Shown here: positions 8,291-18,418 of the stretch, in pieces
How the letters are laid out: every line of letters starts with the position of its first letter
Position numbering within the stretch: position 1 is the first letter of the stretch
From: Stomorhina lunata
Lineage: Eukaryota > Arthropoda > Insecta > Diptera > Rhiniidae
Reading direction: 5' to 3'
Length of the DNA: 64,000 nucleotides
NCBI GenBank assembly: GCA_933228675.1
Contig: OW121742.1
Location: 129,185,983-129,249,982 of the forward strand
Program-made: the position numbers and the translations under genes
The notes under the pieces: generated by a model
Told to the model about the DNA's origin: nothing
The model's database searches: none
Seen by the model: only the letters and a program-made list of their open reading frames with translations

Positions 8291-11200
8291 ATAAAAAAAA
8301 TATAATTCCAAGAGCTAATTTTTCTCCATTATTTAAAAATTTCTTTATATATTTATTAAGTGGATTTATTTTGAAAATTTACATATCTAAAGTAATTTGG
8401 AAAATTTTTTTGCTAAGACTGCTTCCATTTTGAGATTATTTTTAAAATCTTTTAAAGTTTGTCGAAGTTTTTGCTTTTTTGCGTAGTTTGTCTGTCTGTC
8501 TGTCGAAGGGTGGTTAAACGTTTAGTTTAACGTTTACTTTTTGGTAATTTTTTGTTTTTGGTCGCTGCTGCTTTAACTTTTCTAACCAGATATTATGGCC
8601 AATTTTGTTTTTAATGTCTTTTATATCTTTTCGTCTTAAATGTTTTCAAACATAAATCCGCTTTGTCAAAGAGAATATCTTATAAAAATTAGTTTTCTGA
8701 AGAAAATATTTTTTTCTTTTCTGTTATAATTTTTATGCTTCAGTGTCATGTCATTGTCATTTTCTTTAGCGTATTTTTTTATTTTTAATGCTTTATTATA
8801 TTGAGAGTAGAGAACAATATCGTGTTTTAATCTTATCAAAATTTTAATCCCTTTTCATGAGGTTTCCTAATTGAATTTAAAACAGTTTGGTAACAGCGAA
8901 ACCATTATTCGAATATTTACTTTAAGTCCATTCCATTCCGTTCTGGCTGTTTCTGCAGCAAAAACTTACAGTTGCAAGTTTTCATCTTCAATTAAGTTTT
9001 ACGCATGTCAATCTCTAAAAGGAATATTTAAATATTTATACCCGTATAAAAATAATCAACTAAAAAACTTTAAATATTCAAAACGTTTATACTTTTTTTT
9101 TTAACAATTTTTTAGTGTTTTCCCTTTTGCGTTTGTCTGGCCGAATTAATTCTGCGTCTTTTGCATGTGGCCGTGACTGAAGTTTGTTATTTTTGATGCG
9201 AAGACGGTCAATTTGCTTGACAGTGTAATTTTCCAATTAAATGAATTTTGGACTCTTTAAAAAAAAGGTATGACCCAGACAGTCTGTCCGTATGTGAAAT
9301 GTCAAGGTAGTCATTTGTTATATGCTCAAGTATTTTGTGAAGAGATTAAATGCTATGATGAAGATTTTACTTAATTTTTGGTGACATTTCAAACAAAATT
9401 TATTTCCCCTCAAATCTAAAGCAGATAATAATGATCCCAGCAAAAATTCAAGGAAATTGTATGCAAATCATTGAATATAACAATTGATAAATTCTTTAAA
9501 AATTGGTCAATTTTTAAGATTCATAAAAATCTTGTGAAATTAATCTTTTGTCAGCAAATGTAAAAATCATGTAGAAGATTCTTAAAAATCATCACTTAAT
9601 CTGGATTTATTATTGGCAGAGGCTTTAAGAATTTAATTTGAAGAAGGTTCTACTTTTCTAACTAAATTTTTAATGGACTTTAAATCAATTTCGAATTAAA
9701 TACATTAAGACGATTTTGGGTAGACCTTTTTTATCAGATATTATTTTCGGTCTTTACTAGTTAAGTTGTTCTAATAGAGTCTGATTTATTGAGCTCAAAA
9801 TATGATGAAACGAAATTAATTTATGATCATTACAGATAACTTTTTATATAAATATTTGTCTTTCTCATGATATTTTATATTAAAATATTTGCTTTTGAAC
9901 ATACTCGTACATAATTGAATGGGAATACAATCTTAAATAAAACAATTCTATGATTCTATCATGTAAAGATCGTTAAAATTTGCCTTTAGGCCTTTTTAAT
10001 AAATTCTATTTAACTGTTTATAAATTTAAAATTCCCAAAGCGATAATTCTGAAGCAATTTAAACATCTTATTACCAATCAACCCATATCAAGTTAAAGAA
10101 CAAAAATTATTCTAATCCCCTAATACTCAGTTAGTTTTCAATTGATCTTCAATTAATTAATGGCATTTTCCACAATTTGTTTCGGTGCATTATCAACTTC
10201 CGAACAAAATCAGGGCGATTAGGAAAAATATTTTGACAGCAATATTTCAAATATTAATTCGTTGCAAACAAAGATAAAGAAAATGGGAAACGGAATTCAT
10301 TTGTGAATATATGTATGTAAGTGGGAACTAACGTACGACTGACTTTCGGTTAAAAAGGCACAAAGACACAACGCTTTGCCACCGTATGCATTTAATGGGA
10401 ATTCGTTGTGCTTAATTATCCGGGCGTTGCTGCCAAACAGTTGCTAAAATATTATGCGTTTAACTTCCTGTTTAGAAAAATTATTAGTGGGAATTTTTAC
10501 CATCAGTGCAGAGCAAATGCTCCTAAGATACAAAATTTTCTGCAACAACCCCTATCTTGTAGCTACGAAGGGGTGTAACCTCTAGGAAAAGTGACCCATA
10601 GTTTTCATTTTTATTGCACTTTGTTTTTATTTTTTGTTTATTGCTAAGAAACATTTTCAGTTGCCTTTAGTCGCTTTTGTTTTATTTCCAACAATAGACA
10701 TACAAATAACTTTGTTTTCTCAAAATTTAAAAAATTTCTCACCTAAATTTTTTTTAAATTGTTTAGACAAATCGCATAATGTTCGAATTCAAGTCCATGT
10801 GTATGTGAGTTTTTAAGTATATTTTAAAATTTTATTTTTAATGTGCATAAAATGGAAAACGTGCTCCCTCGTGGCTAATTATTTTAGTAATGTATTGTGA
10901 AAATTATATATCAATTCCTTGAGGGATGAATGCATTTTAATCAAACTAAATTTGTTCGTACGCCATCACTCGCAGTTGCCTGGATAAAAATTTTATGAAT
11001 GGGAAAAAATCAACTTTCACTTTTTTCCAAACTTTGTCCAGTTGTTAGCAGCTGCATTATGCTTCATTTAGGACTTTAAATGCACTCTATAAGAATTTTA
11101 AAAAGTGACAAACTAACTTTATTTAAAACAAAGAAATCAGTCTGATATATAGACCTTTATATATCTTAACTTGTAGTACATGCATCAATTAAAAGTTTAA

Positions 11201-13677
11201 ATTTGTAATGAAACATGAGATTATCTAGCTCGTAAAATAACTAATTTTGCTTTAGTAATTCAAATTTACAAACATAATACAAATTTGTAGGGTATTCCTA
11301 AGTAAAATATTCCTAAGTAAAATATTCTTTAATAGCTTTATATTATTTTTTTCTCAGCTTATAATAATTTTGGCAAATTTTCGCCAAAGACGGTGGCGGT
11401 AGATTTTGGTTTGAACAAACCACAATATTGAATATTGTTGAATGCCCATCAACCATTTAGCCATAATTGCTAGTTGCTGCCACGACTCGATCAAAGCTGT
11501 GGACGAGGAAATAAACGGACAGACAAAAGGACGGATGAAAAGACAGCATAACACATCATATCATGTCAAAATATGAGCTAGTTCCTTTTTTTTTTCTCTT
11601 GTTTATGAATTTCTTCTTTGAACGGCGAACAAACTAAAATTACACTCATTTGTCATGAGGCCAACAATTTTTCATTTAACTTCTTATTATGTTTTCATCA
11701 AGGAATGTGGTTAAACCTGAAGGACGTTAGTTGGGTTTCAATCATAAAGCACAGACCTGCCATTACTTAGATGGTCTCGGAAATATGGTTGGGTTCGCTG
11801 CTTGGCTATTTGATATAAAATACAATTATAGTGCATTTATTATAGAACATTATAAACTTCGGCTCTTTTGCATCCCTTCTAGATCTCAAGCTGCAGCTAC
11901 AGTTGTTTAATTTTTTTATTTTTTACTTTGAAGCTTTGGGCTTTTGTTCACGATCAAAGAGTACGAAAAAAAAGAATATTCACTCTTTCTTTGCGTTTTC
12001 ATTTTAACTTTTTACTTGGCCATAAATAAGCGTCAGGTTTATTTAAAGTTTTCTTCCTTTTAAGCTTCTTTTCCTTTGTGTTGTTGGGGTTATTTTTTAC
12101 TTATTGCGGAAAAAAATATTGTATAAAGCGCAGCCTTTGAGGCTGCATAACGATAATGAGCTTTACGTGTAGTTATATTTTTTATTGATGCTTGTTATGA
12201 AACAAATAGCTTTAGTTATCAGCTAAAGTTAAATACGTAGGCCGTCATAGCAGTCACAATATTCTAATAAATAAATGCAATTCTTATTGAATTGTTATAC
12301 AATCAATTCTTTCGATACTCTGCCTTAACTACAACAATTAACTTAATAAATGCATGCACTTGTCCAGACGTGATATACAGGCCTCCCGTAGCACCATCAT
12401 CATCAACTATTTTCAAACTACAAGACCAAATTTCAGAATGATTTTGTTGTGTTTTACAGCAGCTAGTCTCGATTTTGCAAACAGACAGATTCGTTCTTGG
12501 CCATCAATGTAAAGTTTAACTTTTGCTTTCAAGCTACATTTCTTTAAAAGAATCCTCATCTACCATAAGAATTTAACATACAATAAAATTTAAAAATATA
12601 CGTACGTACCTCTTATAAATATATGTGTTAAGCCATAAAGAAAAAAATATAGTGTTGACAACGGAATAAACTTAAGCAAAATTGGAAAATTTAAAAAAAT
12701 TGAATTTTCTCACTTTCTTCTATATTACCGTCATACAATTCAATCTTAAAATTCTTATCCAATTTTGACCACTAAAAGAAAGTCTTACTTCATAAACATA
12801 TAACAGAGTATCAAAATCATATCGGAAATCAAACTATCACTAACATGTTTTAATTTAATATTTAAAGTTTTTAATTTTGGCCCTTAAAATCTTTAGGTTA
12901 ATATCAAATGTCACATTCGACAAAACGAAGATCAACGTCGCCGAATTAAAAACGCTAACTGTTCCACACTAAAAAACTCGTTCGTTTCGATTACATTATA
13001 ATTACTGTCATCATACCTGTAACGCGTAAAGCGATTCCCTGACTGTTAATATAAATGCGTATTTTACTTCATTTCGTATACGAAATTACTCTTACAGACT
13101 CATAACTTTATGGACCGCAAATGCGTATATATTTAGTACTCAAGCTGTGCCACTATAAGATATTTACAGTTAAGAGCAAATAACAATAAACTTTTTAAAA
13201 CAAAACAAAATTTTTGTATAACTCCTGTATTCATTTATTTTTAAATTACAAAGTAAATTTATATCATAACACAAGTACATACGTCTTTAGATCTATGCAA
13301 CCAAAAGCTGTTTTAAGGGTATTTTGGGCTGAGAGTCCTAGTCCACACACCATTTTATGATATTGGTTCTAGTTTTCGAGATATTACATAAACACATTTT
13401 TTTACTTTTTGACAATTAATCTTCATTTTATTCATCAAAAAGTTTTAAATTAGAAATGAAGAGCAGTCGAACTGAGTCCCCTGTACTGTTCGGGATCTGA
13501 TTTACGCATTAAAGTCTAACAGTAGTCGCTCATCGTGCTCTCGTTATAAAATCCTTAGAATCGTTTTACGATTTTTGATGAAACTTCGTTAAGTCCCTTT
13601 CCTTGCTAGTCACTTGTACCACCCAAGTTTTCTGCAAACAATTTTAGATGGGAATGCAGAAAATATATTCTGAGAGA
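8291..13677. other. Long non-coding stretch
   Basis: I find no gene, RNA or complete mobile element. Open frames such as 8871-9104, 10634-10816 and 11354-11554 are short and AT-driven. Visible minor structure: a (GTCT)n tract near 8488-8505, and a 15-bp tandem duplication 'attcctaagtaaaat' at 11294-11308 and 11309-11323. Around 13290-13420, phrases such as 'gttctagttttcgagatat' resemble decayed transposon sequence but have no boundaries I can define. Confidence 0.55.
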
Positions 13678-13692
13678 CATTCAAGCTTTATT
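13678..13692. repeat. Left 15-bp direct repeat (target-site duplication)
   Basis: 'cattcaagctttatt', identical to 14542-14556. It lies just before the start of the cDNA-like unit. Confidence 0.75.
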
Positions 13693-13693
13693 C

Positions 13694-13700
13694 TTCATTC
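13694..13700 (+). promoter_or_regulatory. Possible initiator (TTCATTC) at the 5' end of the FABP copy
   Basis: The bases TCATTC at 13695-13700 fit the arthropod initiator pattern TCA(G/T)T(C/T), with the A at 13697 as the inferred start. The position, 4 bases after the target duplication, is where the cap of a full-length retrotransposed mRNA would fall. If so, the copy may have brought part of its own core promoter. No TATA box or clear downstream element is visible. Confidence 0.35.
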
Positions 13701-13783
13701 GTACTCGTCGCGAAGTGCAGTGAGTTTATCATCGTTAGTTATTTTCCGCAAAGTTCCGCATAAAAATAAAATCAATTACAAAA

Positions 13784-14179
13784 ATGGCCTGCTGGGAAGG
13801 AAAGAAATACAAATTGGACAAGAGCGAAAACTTCGATGAATACATGAAGGAATTGGGTGTCGGTATGGTCCTCCGCAAGATGGGCAATTCTGTATCCCCC
13901 ACTGTTGAGTTGAAGAAGGAAGGTGATTTATTCACTTTCACCACATCCTCTACTTTCAAGACCTCAACCATTTCCTTCAAATTGGGTGAAGAATTCGATG
14001 AAGAAACTTTGGATGGCCGTAAAGTAAAATCTATCTGCACTTTGGAAGGTAACAAATTGGTACAAGAACAAAAAGGTGATAAACCTTCAACCATTGTTCG
14101 TGAATTCACAGATTCTGAATTGATCACCACCCTTACCATTGGTGACATCAAATCGGTCCGTGTTTACAAAGCCATCTAA
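13784..14179 (+). CDS. Fatty-acid-binding protein, intronless copy, 131 aa
   Basis: This is a cytosolic beta-barrel carrier of long-chain fatty acids (lipocalin/FABP clan, muscle or heart/P2-like group). The length, 131 aa, equals the family norm. Residues 7-24 (KKYKLDKSENFDEYMKEL) fit the FABP signature pattern K-x-Y-x-L-x4-N-F-D-x-Y-M-x2-L. The carboxylate-binding triad is present at the canonical positions R106 (IVREF), R126 and Y128 (VRVYKAI). The protein is strikingly similar to Drosophila fabp, differing mainly at the very N-terminus (MACWEGKKY). The start follows 'tacaaaaATGG', a good fly context. Codon use is biased to C/G-ending codons, unlike the AT-rich surroundings, as in highly expressed genes. 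There are no introns, stops or missing residues, so it could be functional. It sits inside a retrocopy and runs antisense to a possible host exon at 14545-14672. Confidence 0.93.
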   Translation: MACWEGKKYKLDKSENFDEYMKELGVGMVLRKMGNSVSPTVELKKEGDLFTFTTSSTFKTSTISFKLGEEFDEETLDGRKVKSICTLEGNKLVQEQKGDKPSTIVREFTDSELITTLTIGDIKSVRVYKAI

Positions 14180-14497
14180 ATATTCCATCTACATATTAAA
14201 TCTACTAGCATTTGTTTATTTAAAATAATTGAATAACTTTATTAAGAATATGTTGACTCTTATTCCTCTGCATTGTCTAAAATGAATAATAATTATTGAC
14301 TGAGTTTATTTTTTTTGTATCTGCTAATTATTACATCTACATACTCTGTTATTTTGAATAAGATCGTTACTATTTTAATTATGGCACATGAAAATTGTTA
14401 TTAAATAACAATATTATTTCCATTTTCTATTGCTTACATACATATTCCATGTATGTATTTAAGAGTTTTGTAAGCCAAAAATCAAAAAATTTAATTA

Positions 14498-14503
14498 AAT
14501 AAA
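14498..14503 (+). terminator. Polyadenylation signal of the FABP copy
   Basis: AATAAA about 320 bases after the stop codon, with a second hexamer at 14520-14525. Both lie in the A-rich region just before the right-hand target duplication, as expected for the 3' end of a processed mRNA. Confidence 0.5.
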
Positions 14504-14541
14504 ATTAATAATGACATAAAATAAAAATATTAATTTTATTG

Positions 14542-14556
14542 CATTCAAGCTTTATT
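14542..14556. repeat. Right 15-bp direct repeat (target-site duplication)
   Basis: 'cattcaagctttatt', identical to 13678-13692. Its bases 14545-14547 (tca) are the reverse complement of a TGA that ends the putative minus-strand exon. Confidence 0.75.
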
Positions 14557-14672
14557 TTTGTAATAATTTTTCAACATGCTCTCGATTATCTGCTTGAAAT
14601 CCGGGGATTTGTGGTTATCTAGAAAATTGTGAACAACATCTTCATTTGGCGTTAAGCATTTTGTAAAGTTTC
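14545..14672 (-). CDS. Possible terminal exon of an unidentified host gene
   Basis: Read on the minus strand, 'ttttaacctacag' at about 14673-14685 forms a reasonable 3' splice site. It is followed by one base and then 41 open codons beginning NFTKCLTPNEDVV and ending KNYYKNKA, then TGA (14545-14547). There is no ATG early in the frame, so it would be missed by an ATG-based ORF search. The composition (CCC CGG, AAG CAG, GAG AGC) is less AT-rich than the flanks and the peptide is not low complexity. I do not recognise the protein. An FABP cDNA was inserted just beyond the stop codon, so today the AATAAA on this strand (14537-14542) comes from inserted sequence. It could equally be a chance open frame. 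Confidence 0.3.
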
Positions 14673-14699
14673 TGTAGGTTAAAATAATGTTTCTAGCGA

Positions 14700-14870
14700 C
14701 CCAACAGCTGACTGTCATTATGATAGCACCTCAAATAACATCAAGATTTGTCTCGCCTACTCTGATCCAAAATGTGATTGTTATTTCTATCGAAGTTTCA
14801 ATGATATGGTGGGAATAGAACCTACAACTCTCTCATAACCAGTCTAAGACACTACCCATTAGACCACGGA
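14700..14870 (-). mobile_element. tRNA-derived SINE (tRNA-Arg-like head), minus strand
   Basis: On the minus strand 14870-14805 reads 'ccgtggtctaatgggtagtg', then 'tcttagactggttatgagag' and 'agttgtaggttctattccca'. This is an A-box-like D arm, an anticodon-arm-like segment and a B-box (GGTTCTATTCC). The order and spacing resemble an insect tRNA-Arg. The T stem pairs at 4 of 5 positions but the acceptor ends do not pair, so it is not a working tRNA gene. The body continues toward 14700 ('cagagtaggcgagacaa'). Ends and target duplication were not found. Confidence 0.5.
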
Positions 14871-15319
14871 ACTCCGAAACTCCGACCTTCTTACTCAATA
14901 CAAGTCAATATGTTAGAGCTCATCCATTAGTGGTCGATTAGCGTGTAGACCGAACAACACACGACAGAGAAAACTACTACTACTTAATCTATCCCCCCTC
15001 CCAGAATCTATTTTCCCAGTTCCAACATAATGCATTTCATAAATAGGGGTCAGCCCTTAAAAATAAAATTACTATTTGTATGTATTTATATTCACTGTAC
15101 ATTTTCTTCTATAATATCTTTAACAATTTTCTTATGGTCGCTAAATAGGTCTGAACCAGTATAATATGATTATAATAAAATTTTTAAAGCAAAGAAAATA
15201 TGAGAGAGAACCTTGGCTAAAGTCAGTTACATTTTGACATGCAAATTACTTTAAACTGTGGCATATGAGTAGTTCTCTGTTTTTACAAACGTTTCAACTG
15301 TGTGTCTTATATTGCAACA
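14871..15319. other. Non-coding interval
   Basis: I see no gene or bounded repeat. The segment just right of the tRNA-like head (14871-15010) is less AT-rich ('cctccgaccttcttactc', 'gtggtcgattagcgtgtagac') and may belong to the same SINE or to another decayed element. Confidence 0.4.
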
Positions 15320-15473
15320 AACCCAGCAAACACAACAGTTGCAAGTCGTTCATATCGAACTAAAATGTTTTGAACATTTTAAGATTTATATCATTAACAA
15401 TTTTTACTAACATTTACTATATTAACAATTTTTACTAATAGGCATTGCTCCGACCTGCAATATTTGCTGGGTT
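15320..15473. mobile_element. Short MITE with CCCAGCAAA ends
   Basis: The left end 'aacccagcaaa' (15320-15330) and right end 'tttgctgggtt' (15463-15473) are exact reverse complements. Inside them 'ttgcaagtcg' (left) pairs with 'cgacctgcaa' (right, one mismatch). The core holds an 18-bp direct repeat 'attaacaatttttactaa' at 15393-15410 and 15421-15438. There is no coding capacity. Superfamily unknown. Confidence 0.55.
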
Positions 15474-18058
15474 ATGTTTGTTGATTGAGGCAGTTCAGCG
15501 TTTGAACACATGAATACACTTTAGTTGTTGCTATTATTCCTCATAATAATGTTAGTTGTTGTTGGGTAACTGCAGTTAATGCAGCTTTTTTGTTGTTGTT
15601 GCTTTTGTTATTTTAGTTGGTACCCGGTTGTTAACAAGTTATCAACTTGAAAATTATACCTCGTTTGTTGTTCACTTTTATTTTTCTTTGTATTTCCACA
15701 GTTGTTGCTGCTTTCGTTTATATTATAATGGTTCTGCTGATGTTGCTGTTTGTTGCATCAACAATAATAACTTCAGAAACTTGCAAGCATATGCATACAT
15801 ACATACGTACTTACATATGTATGTAAGTAGGTGTTTGTTTGTTGCTGCTGCTTTCGTTGTAATTGTTAATACTTGCTTGTTTGTTTTTATTATTTCAATA
15901 ATATTTCTTGCATATAACATTAAACTTTTTTAAGTTTTTTGTTGCACACTTTTTCTTAGTTTAGCAACAGCAATTGTAGTTGCTTGGAAACAGCAAGTGA
16001 GCTCTTTTTCATCTTTCTTAGTTTTTTTTTTTCAATTGTTGTGACGAGTATTGATGCGGCTATTGCCATTATGGGTGGTAAAACTTTTAACACTAGGAAA
16101 CAATATTTTAGAACTCTAAATCTAAATTTATAAAAATAAGCAAATCTGCAGAAAGCTGTCCTAGCTTTGTTTTTCTTTCCGCACACAAGTCTTAGAGATA
16201 TCGTGTATACAGAAAATTGTGAATTTATACGTCAAAGTTTTCAAGTTGTAATCGTTTCGAGATAATCGAAATATAGTTTTTATTATACTATAAATTTGAT
16301 TTATTTTTATTTTTATTGTTTTATTTCACTGAACTAATCAAAACAAACGAGTGGATTTAAAGTAGAATATGTTGGGTTTTCAGATTCCAGATATTAATGG
16401 CAATATTTTGCTGATGCTCCTCTGAATGGAATAAAAACAAATGTCTTAACTTCCGTTTCATTTCTTTCAGTACAAGTGAATAACTATCCATCGCTTTCAA
16501 AGCCAAAGAACGTGTAATTGATATACCACCAAACATTTATGTTTGATTTGAAAACAATTATTCTCTTTTTTTTCTTTTGAGATATTTTTATTCTGAAACT
16601 CATCTTTAAATACAAGGCGGTATGACATGATGACGGATGTTTTGCAGTCTGCATTTTCAATTTTTTTCATTTCAATCGTTCTGCTTTTATTAAAATTTAG
16701 AATTCTCATAAAAAGAGTAGGAGTTGAATTTTTTAACAAAAAAATATATGATGCGGTATTAATCCTTTGAGACATGGATTCATCCGGTTGCTATTGTATT
16801 CATGAATGTTTTTGCATTTTTTCGCTCTTTTATCTCTTTCAATTCATTTATTTTTTAGTTTTATTGTATTTCAATTGAAATGAAATTTGCATGTGTTTTG
16901 TTAAGGGATCCATTTAGAATAGTTTAGCTGGTGTATATTTCATTTTAAGGATATGGGGGAATATAGTTTTTTTTTGAATGGACAATAAAACTTCCTGTCT
17001 ATTTGATTATTGCAGCATGAAAAATGTAACGCCTTTTGATATTGGAAAACAATAGAATTATACTGACGAATGACATTCAAATTTTTAAGTCTAAGGGCAC
17101 CTTAAATTTTGTATACAAAAAACATAAGCAGTGAATAATGAATAATATTAGAAAAAATTGCTTAGATTATAATAGAATGGTAACGAGAATATTAGGTAAA
17201 ACTTAGAGATAACAAACTATTGAACATTACTTACTTACTATTGAATATTAATCAAAATAAATATGTATTGATTAAAAACAATTATTTGCTATAAAGTGCA
17301 AATTATCATTATTCCTGAGTTATTTCCATTTTTATTGCAATTCATTCGAAAATCATCAGAAAATTCATACAATTTTTATTTGGCCCTTAAATGTGAATCA
17401 TAGGTGTTGCTACAGCAATATTTGTTGCACGTTTAAGAGCAAGACAAATTGCCAATAAAATTGTAAGCGAGGAGAAGTGTAACGTCTGTGTGGCAAAGTG
17501 AAAAAGCTATAAATTTTGAAAAATATATCACGGTTAAATTTTTTTACACAATTTAACACTTTGCATTTGAATACGGCCAAGTGGCAAAGTCAAAGTCAAT
17601 CTAGCATAAAATAAAGAAAAAATATTAAAATAAACTGAATAAGTGACTTCCATCACCCCAACCGATAAAAAGAATTAGCAAAAATATATTGTTAAAAACA
17701 CTCCTAGACAGTCATAGCAACATCACTTCAATAAATGCAGCAAATGGATCATGAGCAAGAATAGACAGTAGAATCTCGATATTGAAGTCATTTTGTGTCA
17801 GCTAAGAAAATATTATTGTTCTCAGTATTTTTTTTTTTTTTTCGATGGCTCGTCCTAAACTTATACAATAACAAGCACTCCGTATTTTATATAAAAATAA
17901 CCGAGATACTCAACTTTTGCTTCTATAAGAACTGGATGGTACTGGAAAATGTGGCTGATTTACTTACTCCATGATATTTCGGTACCGTAAGAAAAAGAAG
18001 AAAATATAGAAAACGTTCGTAAATCAGAACAATGTTTTATAGTAAAACTTTGCACTAA
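15474..18058. other. Non-coding stretch rich in TTG/CAA and TTGTTGTTG tracts
   Basis: Triplet tracts such as 'ttgttgttgttgcttttgtt' (15590-15612) and 'tgctgctgctttcgttgt' (15842-15859), plus ATGTATGT runs (15805-15830), produce several low-complexity frames (15628-15933 and its antisense). I see no gene. Confidence 0.55.
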
Positions 18059-18198
18059 GGGGCTGTTCAAATATTACGTAACTCTATTTTCGCAGATTTT
18101 TATCTCCAACCCCCCTCCCCTGTGTAAGACATTTTAATAGAAATACGCATACAAAATTCCCCCTCCTAAGAGCGTAAGGTAATATGTGAACAGCCCCC
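18059..18198. mobile_element. 140-bp MITE with GGGGCTGTTCA ends
   Basis: The left end is 'ggggctgttcaaatattacg' (18059-18078). The right end, reverse-complemented, reads 'gggggctgttcacatattac' (18198 inward). The two differ at very few positions. The interior has a C-run 'aacccccctcccc' and is non-coding. I recognise this GGGGCTGTTC...ATTACGTAA type of terminal sequence from short elements dispersed in other insect genomes. No clear target duplication is visible beyond a possible TAA/AATAA. Confidence 0.65.
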
Positions 18199-18418
18199 AA
18201 TAACTTTTGTAATTATTAAAATTTCATAACAATCGGTCAAAATTCGATCCTAACTCCAATGCCTAAATTTAGCATATATTTCTCATTAAAAATCGTAAGA
18301 CCTTAAGATGAAACTTTCTAATTTTGCTTATAATTGGCCCACATTTGACCACAATGGTGAGGGGTATCATATGTTCTTGTTGACCAAATATAATACATTC
18401 TTGCTTTTGTATTTTGTC
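18199..18418 (+). repeat. 3' part of the dispersed '...GGTATCATATG...' repeat
   Basis: 'caatcggtcaaaattcgatc' at 18231 and 'gaggggtatcatatgttctt' at 18359, followed by 'gttgaccaaatataatacat' plus 'tcttgctt', match the 3' portion of the fuller copy at 27684-28458 ('gggtatcatatgatcgggct', 'tgaccgactacagcacttt', 'cttacttg'). The 5' half is absent and the GGGGCTGTTC MITE abuts its left side. Confidence 0.55.

Larger units (their letters stand above)
13678..14556 (+). mobile_element. Processed (retrotransposed) FABP gene copy with target-site duplications
   Basis: The unit is bounded by perfect 15-bp direct repeats 'cattcaagctttatt' at 13678-13692 and 14542-14556. Between them lie, in mRNA order, a ~90-bp 5' leader, an intronless FABP coding sequence, a ~330-bp AT-rich 3' UTR with AATAAA hexamers (14498-14503, 14520-14525), and an A-rich segment (about 14497-14527) just before the second repeat. 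This is the classic anatomy of a cDNA inserted by a LINE-type endonuclease/reverse transcriptase. FABP genes normally have several introns, so their complete absence supports retroposition. The A-tail has decayed, so the event is not very recent, yet the coding frame is intact. Confidence 0.75.

Noticed and set aside
13735..14151. 138-codon open frame on the minus strand over the FABP gene
   Set aside because: It is the antisense shadow of a codon-biased gene. It has no known domain, while the plus strand is a textbook FABP.
14805..14870. Functional tRNA-Arg gene on the minus strand
   Set aside because: The T stem has a mismatch, the anticodon loop lacks the usual U33, and the acceptor stem does not close; a SINE head is more likely.
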